Shown piece by piece: positions 48,291-58,459 of a DNA stretch of 64,000 nucleotides; position 1 is the first letter of the stretch; each line of letters opens with the position of its first letter. Made by a program: the position numbers and the translations under genes. A model generated the notes under the pieces. That model saw only the letters and a program-made list of their open reading frames with translations. It had not been told where the DNA came from and searched no databases. This stretch comes from Strongyloides papillosus (lineage: Eukaryota; Nematoda; Chromadorea; Rhabditida; Strongyloididae). Where the stretch lies: NCBI GenBank assembly GCA_005656395.1, contig SRSI01000079.1:1736001-1800000 (forward strand), given 5' to 3'.

Positions 48291-49319
48291 ATAAAAAATT
48301 TTTTTTTAAATATTTTAATTTAATAATAAGATGAAAATAAAAATTTTAATTTCTTAATATTTTCTTCAATTAAAAATTTTAATAACATATTTCGCAAATA
48401 GATTTTATTTTGTATGTAATGAACATACTGTAAACCCCAGAGAAGTATGAGTCAAAGGAATACCAGAGAAAGAGGAGGACATAACTAGAAGGCACAATAT
48501 ATAAAGAGCATACTTTTAAATATATCATTATCTTTAATTTTTGTGATGTTGTAACAGACAACACATATTATTTTATATTATACAATTATCTTAAATAAAA
48601 GTTTGACTAAAACCTCAAGTGTAATTTATTATATTTGGAACCCCTTTAGGAGTTCCCCAGGATCCATCTGGACTACAATAATTTAAAATAGATTTACATA
48701 TAAGACATATTCTTTATAAAATTTGTTGTATTTTACATACTTTATCTGAAACATACATATAATATTGTGTCAATATATTTTTTTAAATTTATAGCATTTA
48801 TTTTTAATTAAAAGAACAAACATGTATATGTTTTATTGATATAAAACTATTTAATATACTTTTTTTATAAATTAAAATATTAGTATGTAAATAAAATACT
48901 GAAATAATTTCTACAATTTTTTTACAAAAATGTTTAATGTTACATACAAAATATGTTGCCAAAAATTTTTGAGTATTACTTTATTTGTATGATTATTCAG
49001 CAGAGGAAGAATATTGCAAACACGTTACCACAACACGATCATACACTCAAATTCTTAACATTTTTGTTTCTATTAGGAGATCCTTTTTATATTCGAAATA
49101 TGTAAAAATTTAATCTGTAATAAAAAAATAATGATGATAAATTAAAAAATTAATTTTCTTACTTTTAATTGAATGAATCATAACAAAATCTAAATTAAAT
49201 TGGAAAACAAATACATTTGAACATAAAAACATATAATTAACAAATCTAAAATTATTAATATTGTTTTACTTACTAATTTTGGGAAAAATACATAAATTTA
49301 ATGTTCATTCTCTTAATTA
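48291..49319. other. AT-rich spacer
   Basis: No gene. A hairpin-forming stretch, GGAACCCCTTTAGGAGTTCC at about 48640-48659, resembles one at about 1708-1724 in reverse orientation, with similar flanks (ATCCATMTGGA). Confidence 0.4.
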
Positions 49320-50818
49320 TAATATTAAAAGAAGCTACAACAATAATTATGTTGAATTTTTCGAAAAAATGGCCAACACTTTTTGGTCCACAACTTAGCC
49401 AATTTATGATCAATGCTTTTAATTTTAAATTTTTTTTTATTTCTGGGTTGTGTCTTTAAAAACAATAATAAACCAAAAATTTTCAATAACTTTGAGGGGA
49501 AGATACTTATGATAAAATATTACACAAAAGGTGTCCAGAAAATAAATCTTTTTTAAATATAGTTTTGTCAATTATGTTTAACACTCTTTAAGAAATTTTT
49601 TTCTCTTCTAGTTAAAAAAATACATTTATTAATTACAAAATCAAAAAAAATTTATCAAGTTTAAACAATGCTATGCTGAAGACAAACTGATTTTTGTGTA
49701 AAAAATGAATAAAATGCAGAACAATTGTAACTAAAATTAGTATAATTCGTGTCGTTGGTAAGCTATAAACTTCGCAATAGTTTCATTTATTAATTTAGAG
49801 TTAAATCTATCTAAAAAAATCATGTCAACTTTATTTTTTTAAGTTTTGATTAAGTAATAGCTTACTAATTTTTTAATTTTTATAGAAAAAATGGTTACTA
49901 CTCTTTGGCATATATCTTGGCCAGTTTCTTAACGATCCATTAATATTACGTTTCCTCTTTAATCCAATCCTGACTCGTACCTTACAAAAAAGTCATAAGC
50001 CATAACATTTCACTTACTTTTACAAAAGTTTTTTTGAAAGACATAACTACACAAAAAAGTGACTAAAAGCTGGTGTTTTTAAAAATAACATGGCCTATTA
50101 TGAACTAATATTTTCAAAGATCGTTTTCCCCACTAAGTTAGAAAAAAATACATCTAATGACTACTTAATCATCAAAATTGATTAAGTTTGAAGAATGTTA
50201 TGTCAATCACAAAATTGATTTTTGCGAAAAAGATGAAGAAAAAGCGGAAAAATTAGCACCTAAATAAGTATAACTTTTTATGTCGTCAATGAATATAATT
50301 CGTTGTAGTTTTATTTTTTAAGTTAGACATAGATCTATAAAATACTTTGAGTTTATTTATTTTAAACAACTTTTCATTTAGATTACGACATAAAAAGTTT
50401 TTGTTTTTATTTAAAAAATGGTGACTATTCTTGGGTCCATAACTTAGTCAGTTTTTCATATATTTCTATCTTATTGTGTTCCCCCAGGATTCCAGATTTA
50501 AATCTCTTTAATGATTAAAAAAGCAATTTATTTTATTAACTTTGAAGAAAGTTATTTTCTGCACAAAACTATGTAAAAAATTGTCCAAAAAAGTGGTGTT
50601 TTTTAAAAATAACTTGACCAATTGTAAACTAAAAGTTTTGAAAGCTATTTTCCCCACTAAGTTGAAAAGAAATACACCAAATGACTACTTGACCATAAAA
50701 ATTGATCAAGTTTTAGGAAAGTTATGCTTAAGACAAAATTAATTTTTGTGAAAAAAATGAAAAAAAAGCGAAAAAGTTGACATTCAAATTAATATAACTT
50801 CTCTCTTTGTTAAGTTAC

Positions 50819-50917
50819 TGTACACACCCACCCAATTATGTGTATATAAACTAATAATTTTAAGTTTCTTATGTTCTTTCTTATCTTAAATAAAATATTC
50901 TTTCATAATTGTTAACA
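50819..50917 (+). repeat. 5' LTR
   Basis: A 99-bp LTR, short for this class. It contains TATATAAA at about 50843-50850 (possible TATA box) and AATAAA at 50889-50894 (possible polyadenylation signal). By eye it is identical base for base to the 3' LTR. Confidence 0.9.
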
Positions 50918-50935
50918 TGGAGGTTCCACCGAGAT
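50918..50935 (+). promoter_or_regulatory. Primer-binding site, tRNA-Gln type
   Basis: TGGAGGTTCCACCGAGAT begins immediately after the LTR. Its reverse complement, ATCTCGGTGGAACCTCCA, is the conserved 3' end of animal tRNA-Gln plus CCA. The PBS overlaps the 5' arm of a perfect 10-bp stem (CGAGATCTGG 50930-50939 with CCAGATCTCG 50973-50982), which may gate primer annealing. Confidence 0.8.
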
Positions 50936-51027
50936 CTGGTGGCGAGTAGATGGAGCAATCTGTCTACGGCTGCCAGATCTCGATGACGTGGAAGAAAACC
51001 GCTACCATAAAAATTCATTAGTATAGT

Positions 51028-51336
51028 ATGATCTTCGGAAAGATCAATCTCTCAAGGATGTCTAGAAAAGACCAAAAAGAGAACGAATTCCGTCAACCAC
51101 CGCCTCCCGTGAAACCAGATAAGCCCATCAAGTAAGTTTGCCAAATGATAATCTAGTTTATGCAGGCGCGCCCCAAATACGGAGAAAAAGGGTGGGGTTG
51201 ATGCGGCGTATAAAAAGAAAGAAAATTTCAAGTCTGACACAGTCTTTTCTTTTTACCGTTTAGTTGTTTAAATACAACTGTTGCTGCTGCTGCCGAATTT
51301 ACTTCAAAAAGTAAATTGAATAATTTACCGTTATAA
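51028..51336 (+). CDS. Possible spliced upstream ORF in the retroelement leader
   Basis: Two in-frame ATGs (51028, 51058) open a short frame with KENEFRQPPPPVKPDK. It runs into a consensus donor, GTAAGT, at 51132. A pyrimidine-rich acceptor (CTTTTTACCGTTTAG) ends at 51263. Splicing out this 132-bp intron keeps the frame open for 23 more codons to TAA at 51334. The peptide would be 48-58 aa. It may be a regulatory uORF, a leader peptide, or a chance frame with a genuine leader intron. Confidence 0.3.
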
Positions 51337-51730
51337 TAGTATTGACGATTAGTTGTCAATACCAATATTATCAATTAAATCATATCGACGATTCGTTTTC
51401 GATATTACATATCTTATATTCACATTATTGAAGATTCGTCTTCAATAAATAAAATATTTTCAAATAAACAATCTAAAAACCGTTTATAAGATTCGTTTTA
51501 TAAACTACATAATTATTATCATCAATTTCATACGATTCGTCTTGTGAAATATAAATACTTATAACCACGGAATAAGCTACCAGTTTATTCTACAACAGCC
51601 TATACTATACAGTATATACGCAAATAACAATATAAAGTTATACTTACTAAGTATACACATAAATAAAAACAAAACTGTCCTACTCTAACGAGTATACAAA
51701 ATATAAATAACTATTTCCAATAAGGAAATA
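51311..51730 (+). promoter_or_regulatory. Chain of about ten stem-loops in the leader, five with a shared loop
   Basis: Consecutive perfect or near-perfect hairpins occupy this part of the leader: 51311-51328, 51339-51362, 51382-51405, 51425-51448, 51482-51505, 51525-51550, 51570-51590, 51601-51616, 51639-51655, 51681-51694 and 51712-51730. Five of them (second to sixth) carry the loop GATTCGTT, GATTCGTC or GATTAGTT on different 7-8-bp stems (GTATTGAC/GTCAATAC, ATATCGA/TCGATAT, TTATTGAA/TTCAATAA, GTTTATAA/TTATAAAC, ATTTCATA/TGTGAAAT). The loop is conserved while the stems vary but stay paired, which is what selection on RNA structure produces. It is a likely packaging, translation or protein-binding element. 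Confidence 0.7.
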
Positions 51731-51785
51731 CAAAATAGACTGATAAACAGCTATAAAAAGTAAAGGTATTTGAACTTTGAACGTA

Positions 51786-54700
51786 ATGAATACTAGTAGT
51801 AATCCATTTCCAACGGCTCCTAATGCCCAAGAAACTCCTAGATCCTCTAGGATGGCAAATTTCGATGCCATCTTCACCATTCGATCAAAACAATGGAAAG
51901 ATGAGCAAAGACTCCTATCAGTAGGACGAATCCCTACAAAAGAGGAAAAAGAGCGATTAATTAAAGCTCAAATGGATGAGTTAACTGAACTCATGGCATT
52001 ATGTGAGATTCCAGAGGAAAGATCAGCCGTATTACCCGTAATATGGGACACGAGAAAAGCTGATCCGCTTCAAGACGAGTTGTCTAGAACAATATTAGGA
52101 TATATCCAAAAAGGTGTTGTACTACAACCTTTTACAAAAGGATCAGATACCGATTTCAATAAGTGGAAAGATAAACTTCTTAACATGTTATCAGGCATAA
52201 CTGCAACCGATTATTCATTTGGATTAGCATGTGAAGTCTGTGTCAAATTCATTGACATCTTCATACCCGAATCTAGCGATGCTTACAGATTCTTAACACA
52301 AGTACGCCCAATGTTTTCTGATGAAACAGGGAAACTAAAAGTAGGTACTCAATTACCTGCATTGTTAGAAGCTGTATATCTTCAAATGAGAAGCTCTGCT
52401 ACAAAAAGCAGAACCCAAATGTTGGCAAAGAGACCATATTGGGACAGACGCACCGATAACATGGTAAAATTCATAAAGAAATACGAAAAGTATCTTCAAC
52501 AACGATTCGATGTAACATCGATAGATGCATATCTTAATGACAACCCTGCTCTCATGAGATCTGAAGTCATGAATTTCTGTGATGCAGTACCTCATATAAT
52601 TCGCAAAGAAGCGAGAATCGAGTTAGGAAGAGACTGGAGATGGAATGAGTTCACCAATCACTTTACTGAAGCTGAGTCTTCTTTAGCCTATCATAACCCA
52701 AATTATAAAATAAACAAAGGGGATGAGGCAATAGATATCGACAAGACAAGCGATAAATATAAACATGATAATAATAAAAGCCATAACAATAATAGGCATA
52801 AAAATAATTACAATAAAGGTAATAACCATAAGAACCATAACAATAATTATGATAAGAATAGACATAAAGGTAAAAATAACTATACTAAACATAACGGTAA
52901 TAAAAATAATCACGGAAACGGTGGTAACCGTGAGAGGAACAACGCTAAGAGTAATAATAATAACTCTAACAACTATAAAAATAATAGTAAAACCTATATC
53001 AAAGGTAAAGGATCCAAAAATGGCAAACAACACTCTGGTACAGTCCAGGTGAATAGCGTTGAGGAAGCATCAATGGCAGATTACGTCAATAAATTGGTAC
53101 TCACTAGTTTAGCCAATGCGAAGTACAATATGACGTTAATGATGGCCTGCATTATGCTCATCCTGTTGCCAATGACAAGTGCAACATTACCACCCAGCTA
53201 TGAGGTTGAACCGTGCGATCAACCCATGGCTCCTGCATTCTATGCTCTCGCTAAATGGGACGCCAAAACAGCGACAGCAGCTCAATTTAGAGTAATACCC
53301 CCCGCCTGTTTTCCAGTGGGAAGATATGAAATCACTGGCACGTTAATGCATCAAATACTTATACGGGAAAAACCCGGAAATAAGATTTCTGAGATAGCCT
53401 TTCAGAAGAAACGCGTAAATGAATGCAATTACAAAAATTTATACGTTAGTAAAGACGGTACCTGGTATGAGAAATCACCAGAACAAGGACCTAGTGTGGC
53501 CAATGAGGCAAAACGATACATCGACATGGCAAAAGCATACAATGCTAAATGTAAGCCCAAAAAGACGACAGGAGCCAAGGCCAAGGCACTTGAAAACGTC
53601 ATATCAATTAATTCAATTGATAGTGTATCATTACCTAGTGATAAATCCAAAAAGTCGGATGACGAAATGAGCATAACAAGCGAAACATCCGACGGATCAC
53701 AAAGGACAGCACAACCATTAAGTGCTGATAGCTTCAAACTTCCTGAATACGGGAAAAATAATATGGTAGATAATCTCCGTAGCTCCGGCCAAGAATATGA
53801 GGCTGAAGCTAAAATACAATTCAACGGATTACAACGGTATGCTAAAGGTCTCGAAGAGATGATAGCAGATACCATTAACAAAAAAGATAAATGGTTAAGT
53901 AATGACATATTACTCAGAGATGCTCAACAAAAGGTAATAGAGTTAGAGAAATCAGAAAAATCTCTTAAAACACAATTAGAATCTAAAAATACAGAGTTAA
54001 GTAATACTCAGACAGATCTTCGTAATACTAAAGATCAGCATCAAAAACTATTAAAAGATAAAGATGATCGCATTCGTGACGAAATAAATACTCATAGAGA
54101 TACACAAAAACAACTAAATGATTGTTTAACTGAAAGAAATCAGTTTGAATTAGATCTACAAAGGGAAACAGATAAGGCAAAACAATGTCTTGATGATAAA
54201 AAGGCAATTGAAGAAATTGCTGAAAATAGGAAAATCCTTTTAGACCAAATATCGACAGATAGGAGTAATGAACCTCCTAGCGTTCAAACAGATGAGTTAA
54301 ATAAATGTCTCGATGAAAAGAATAAGATGACTGAAACACATCTTAAAGAAATAAACGATCTTCGTAAAAAATGTGATGATGACAAATCTGAGTTAAATAA
54401 TAAATTAACATCTACACAGCATGAGTTAAATAAATACGATTCATTACGTACCAATACTTACCATAATATAAAAACGATAACACACGAAATACTAACTATT
54501 CAAGGGATACCAAAAGGTACAGCCTGTATCCATAAAGAAGCTCTTATAAATAGACTTAATAACGTAGAAGGCATAATTGATACCACACAGGAATTAGAGT
54601 ACTTAAATGTAAATGATCTTCGTAAACAAATACAACAAAATAAAAAAGAAGACAAATCTAGTTTCACAGACCAATTGAATAATTCAATTAAAAATCTAAA

Positions 54701-57700
54701 CTTTGAGGGTAAAGGACTAGATTATGAGTCCTTTCTATCATTCCTCATTGGGGTATTTTCTGCCATAGCAGGCAGAATGGCTAAAGAGAAGATTGGGGGC
54801 ACAATCTCTCGAACAGTAGCACGGTTAAGAACACCAAATAACGTATCGAATGATCCTTTCGGACCAGGAGGAAGTGGTATACCTCTGGTACACCGAGTTT
54901 CGGAATATTCACGTCCGATCCAAAATGGAATAACAGTAACACGATCAGGTGTTCGGGAATATCCTGTATTTAATATTACAGATTCCGATAATAAGACATT
55001 ATTACCAACGGTAGATGTCCAAATTTATGATGTCGAATTTAAAGCACTGGTAGACACAGGTGCAGCAATTAATATGATCAGCAAAACGGTAGCTGACGCA
55101 TTAAACCTGGAAATACATAATTCCGATATAGCAGCAGTATCTGCATCTGGCCATAATATTAACATAAATGGTTATACCAATGTCGACATCACATATAGAG
55201 GTGAAAAATACAACGTTCGTTTTGAAATATGCTCTATACCATTAAGGTATGACATAGTATTGGGTTATAAAACAATAAGACATATTGGCATAGGAAAATT
55301 ATTCCTAGATGAAAAATTAAATCATAATAAAAATTCTATCTTCACTGAAGAAGAAATAAAAATTAAACCCAACAGTTGCACAATATTTCATGTCACTTTG
55401 AAAAACAAACACATGAACAATACTGATGTATCAGTAAAAATAGATAAATATTGGAAAGAATCTAATATGTTGCTTACAATGGAGCAACTATGTAAAGTAC
55501 ACGATAATAAAATACCCATAGTGGTAATAAACGCTGGGAAAAATCCAGTTAAAATACCAAAACATTCTTATATTGGTGATGTTTTCGCAATTGAGGAAAT
55601 TGATAAAGACACTTTACGTGTCCATAGTGAGGAAATAATTCCGGAAGACGCGGATTGGGAAGATTCATTACCTCCCTATCCCATGTCTTCAGAACCTCTA
55701 TCACAAGAGGCATTCGAAACTCTGATAACATCATCAAACTTGTCCGAAAAAGGACACAAAGAATTGATAAAAATACTATGGCGTAATCGCGTAGCTTTCC
55801 ATGAATATGATGGTAAAAGTGGACTATACAATGGCCCACAACGTTTAAAGATCGATCTTAAAAACATGGATGACATCCCTAAAAAGATAAAACCTGCTCG
55901 AATGAGTAGAGAAAAGGAAAATGAAATCAGCAAACAAATAGCTGATATGCTTGCAAATGGCATGATAGAACCTAGTCGTTCTCCCTATCTCTCACGAGTA
56001 GTATTAGTCCGTAAAAAGGACCAACAATGGAGATTTGTTGTAGATTTCCGATATACAAACAGTTTAATAAAACAACAATCCCATGTGATTCCTCGCATCG
56101 ATCGAATTACGACTGAAGCAGCTGGTAAGCGCTTCTATACCTCCTTTGATTTAAAGGCAGGCTTCCATCAAATACCATTAGATGACAATAGCAAACAAAT
56201 TGCTGCCTTCGTTACACACGAAGGAATTTTCCAATACAAGGTAATGCCTATGGGTCTCACAGGTAGCCCAGATAAATTCCAAGAAATCATGGACGAAGTC
56301 CTTGATGGCATTCCAGAATGTTACGTCTACCTTGACGACATTCTTACGTGCAGCAACGATGAATCTAATCATCTAAACGCTATTAATAAAATATTACAAC
56401 GTATCATTACATATGGTATGAAAATTTCTCTCGCCAAATGTCAATTTGGCCAAAACAGCGTTAAATATTTAGGCTTCAGATTAGACTCTGAAGGAATTCA
56501 TGTTAATCCTGAAAAGGTCAAAGCACTACAGGATAAACCAGTACCAAGAACTGTAAAAGAAGTTAAAAGCTTCCTTGGCGCTGTTTCCTACTTTAGGAAA
56601 CATATTAAAAATTTCGCTGCAATAGCGGCACCTCTATATGGTCTTGAAAAAGACTTTAAATGGGAACAAAAGCACACGGATGCTTTTGAGGCCATGAAAA
56701 AGGCATTAATAGATGCCGCAGTATTATCACCACCTGATAATACCAAAAATTATACAATTTTCACTGACGCTAGCTTCCAAGGTTTAGGAGCAGCTTTGAC
56801 ACAACAAGGGCGACCAATAGCCTTTGCATCTCGATCTCTGAAACCAGCAGAGAAAAATTATCCAATAATAAAACTTGAGGCATTAGGTCTAGTATATGCT
56901 CTCAAGCAATTTCGTCCATACATTTATGGCAAACACACGTTAGTGATTACAGATCACAAACCATTACTATCTTTATTAAAGAATAAAGAACTTGAAAGTA
57001 TTCTGCAAAGATACCAAATGGCTATCATGGAATATGATCTAACGATACAATATGTAAAAGGTAAAGATAATGCAGTTGCAGATTATCTTAGTCGTAACGA
57101 TTTTCTATCGATAACAATAAAAGAGGAAGCATTTAAAGATGTTTTCCCTGATATGGCAACACCATATGATAAACCTTATATCATAGAGAATATGAAACAC
57201 CATCTTAACGATGAAGAGGCTAAAAAGGCCAAAGATGGCATTTTCACTTTAAAGAAAGGTGGAATACGAGTATATGTACCATCTCTTCTTAGAGAGAAAC
57301 TATTAAAAAGGTTTCATAATTCAGTTACACTAGGTAATCATTTAAGTTTGGCCAAAATCGGACCAAAATTTAAAGAAATATTCTATTGGGAATCAATGAA
57401 TTCAGACATGAATAAAATATGGACTGCATGTGACATTTGTAATGCTAGTAAAGATCATGTAGGAAGACTAGTTGAAACAACTAAAAGACACCTTCCAACG
57501 GCACCAGGAAATTGGGCCATATTAAACGCAGATTATATGCAAGTAGATGATGAATACATCTTAGTCATAGTTGACGAATACAGCAAATTTGCTTATGCTG
57601 TGGTAACAAAGAACCAAAACGGTCCTACAACAAGATTACAATTATCTAGATGCTTTACGACATTAGGATTTCCATTAATCCTAAGAAGCGATAATGGACC

Positions 57701-58319
57701 TGCTTTTATTTCAAAAGCAGTACAAGAATACACAACATCAATAGGTGTTGAACAACAATTTGGTTCACCATATAACCATAAAAGCAATGCTTGTGTTGAA
57801 CGATTCAACAGAACGATAAGAGAAGCCATTCGTGTGGAACGATTAATAGCTAAACAGGAAAAGAGAAATCCTATGAAGCTTAGTGATATTGTTTATCACT
57901 TCACTTATGCTTATAATAGATCGAAACATCTTACAACTGGTATTGCACCAGCAACTTTGTTATTAAATACACCGGATAACTTAACAAATAATATTTCCAT
58001 TCATAATGGATATAGTGGCATTTTGCAACTATATAAAAACACTAAAACAGAGTTGAAAGATGATGATACCAGAAGAAAAGGTATCAAAATACAACCTAAC
58101 GATCTTGTTATGAAGAAAGTAATTAGTAGAAAAGACACTTCTACATCAAATAAAAACCAACCTTCTTGGGATGGTCCTTATAAAGTCATCCAACGATTAT
58201 ATGGAGACACATATGAAATCGAGAAACTTGGGAAATCTCGTAAAACTAGACAAAATATTGAAAAAATTCATGGAGATATGCTAAAATTGCACAATAATAA
58301 AAGTCAAGACATGACTTAA
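51786..58319 (+). CDS. Gag-Pro-Pol polyprotein of the LTR retrotransposon
   Basis: One uninterrupted frame of 2177 aa from the ATG at 51786. A Gag-like helical region (about residues 1-310) is followed by an Asn/His/Lys-rich stretch (325-415) where a zinc knuckle would be expected; no CCHC is present. A hydrophobic segment lies at 449-468 (ACIMLILLPMTSA), then a Cys-bearing stretch, a coiled coil (about 709-889) and another hydrophobic segment (982-997). Protease follows, with DTGA at 1090. Reverse transcriptase has YLDD at 1515-1518, and RNase H has TDAS with D at 1661. Integrase has HHCC zinc residues (H1844, C1882, C1885) and the D-D-E triad D1916, D1969, E2005 (D-35-E). All catalytic residues are present. 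The 500-residue region between Gag and protease is unusual for the group. Confidence 0.92.
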   Translation: MNTSSNPFPTAPNAQETPRSSRMANFDAIFTIRSKQWKDEQRLLSVGRIPTKEEKERLIKAQMDELTELMALCEIPEERSAVLPVIWDTRKADPLQDELSRTILGYIQKGVVLQPFTKGSDTDFNKWKDKLLNMLSGITATDYSFGLACEVCVKFIDIFIPESSDAYRFLTQVRPMFSDETGKLKVGTQLPALLEAVYLQMRSSATKSRTQMLAKRPYWDRRTDNMVKFIKKYEKYLQQRFDVTSIDAYLNDNPALMRSEVMNFCDAVPHIIRKEARIELGRDWRWNEFTNHFTEAESSLAYHNPNYKINKGDEAIDIDKTSDKYKHDNNKSHNNNRHKNNYNKGNNHKNHNNNYDKNRHKGKNNYTKHNGNKNNHGNGGNRERNNAKSNNNNSNNYKNNSKTYIKGKGSKNGKQHSGTVQVNSVEEASMADYVNKLVLTSLANAKYNMTLMMACIMLILLPMTSATLPPSYEVEPCDQPMAPAFYALAKWDAKTATAAQFRVIPPACFPVGRYEITGTLMHQILIREKPGNKISEIAFQKKRVNECNYKNLYVSKDGTWYEKSPEQGPSVANEAKRYIDMAKAYNAKCKPKKTTGAKAKALENVISINSIDSVSLPSDKSKKSDDEMSITSETSDGSQRTAQPLSADSFKLPEYGKNNMVDNLRSSGQEYEAEAKIQFNGLQRYAKGLEEMIADTINKKDKWLSNDILLRDAQQKVIELEKSEKSLKTQLESKNTELSNTQTDLRNTKDQHQKLLKDKDDRIRDEINTHRDTQKQLNDCLTERNQFELDLQRETDKAKQCLDDKKAIEEIAENRKILLDQISTDRSNEPPSVQTDELNKCLDEKNKMTETHLKEINDLRKKCDDDKSELNNKLTSTQHELNKYDSLRTNTYHNIKTITHEILTIQGIPKGTACIHKEALINRLNNVEGIIDTTQELEYLNVNDLRKQIQQNKKEDKSSFTDQLNNSIKNLNFEGKGLDYESFLSFLIGVFSAIAGRMAKEKIGGTISRTVARLRTPNNVSNDPFGPGGSGIPLVHRVSEYSRPIQNGITVTRSGVREYPVFNITDSDNKTLLPTVDVQIYDVEFKALVDTGAAINMISKTVADALNLEIHNSDIAAVSASGHNININGYTNVDITYRGEKYNVRFEICSIPLRYDIVLGYKTIRHIGIGKLFLDEKLNHNKNSIFTEEEIKIKPNSCTIFHVTLKNKHMNNTDVSVKIDKYWKESNMLLTMEQLCKVHDNKIPIVVINAGKNPVKIPKHSYIGDVFAIEEIDKDTLRVHSEEIIPEDADWEDSLPPYPMSSEPLSQEAFETLITSSNLSEKGHKELIKILWRNRVAFHEYDGKSGLYNGPQRLKIDLKNMDDIPKKIKPARMSREKENEISKQIADMLANGMIEPSRSPYLSRVVLVRKKDQQWRFVVDFRYTNSLIKQQSHVIPRIDRITTEAAGKRFYTSFDLKAGFHQIPLDDNSKQIAAFVTHEGIFQYKVMPMGLTGSPDKFQEIMDEVLDGIPECYVYLDDILTCSNDESNHLNAINKILQRIITYGMKISLAKCQFGQNSVKYLGFRLDSEGIHVNPEKVKALQDKPVPRTVKEVKSFLGAVSYFRKHIKNFAAIAAPLYGLEKDFKWEQKHTDAFEAMKKALIDAAVLSPPDNTKNYTIFTDASFQGLGAALTQQGRPIAFASRSLKPAEKNYPIIKLEALGLVYALKQFRPYIYGKHTLVITDHKPLLSLLKNKELESILQRYQMAIMEYDLTIQYVKGKDNAVADYLSRNDFLSITIKEEAFKDVFPDMATPYDKPYIIENMKHHLNDEEAKKAKDGIFTLKKGGIRVYVPSLLREKLLKRFHNSVTLGNHLSLAKIGPKFKEIFYWESMNSDMNKIWTACDICNASKDHVGRLVETTKRHLPTAPGNWAILNADYMQVDDEYILVIVDEYSKFAYAVVTKNQNGPTTRLQLSRCFTTLGFPLILRSDNGPAFISKAVQEYTTSIGVEQQFGSPYNHKSNACVERFNRTIREAIRVERLIAKQEKRNPMKLSDIVYHFTYAYNRSKHLTTGIAPATLLLNTPDNLTNNISIHNGYSGILQLYKNTKTELKDDDTRRKGIKIQPNDLVMKKVISRKDTSTSNKNQPSWDGPYKVIQRLYGDTYEIEKLGKSRKTRQNIEKIHGDMLKLHNNKSQDMT

Positions 58320-58459
58320 TATCATAAATAAACCAATTTAATACATAAAAGTTCAAGACAAAACTTTAATAACACTTAAAAATAATAAAGTACACAATCA
58401 AATCATAAAGAAAATTTATTTTTCACAACAAAATAATGTTTTACAACAAAATGTAACAT

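Noticed and set aside
52683..53033. 116-codon minus-strand hydrophobic frame inside gag
   Set aside because: Shadow of the Asn/Lys/His-rich segment of Gag; AAT/AAA-rich codons read backwards give Ile/Phe/Val.
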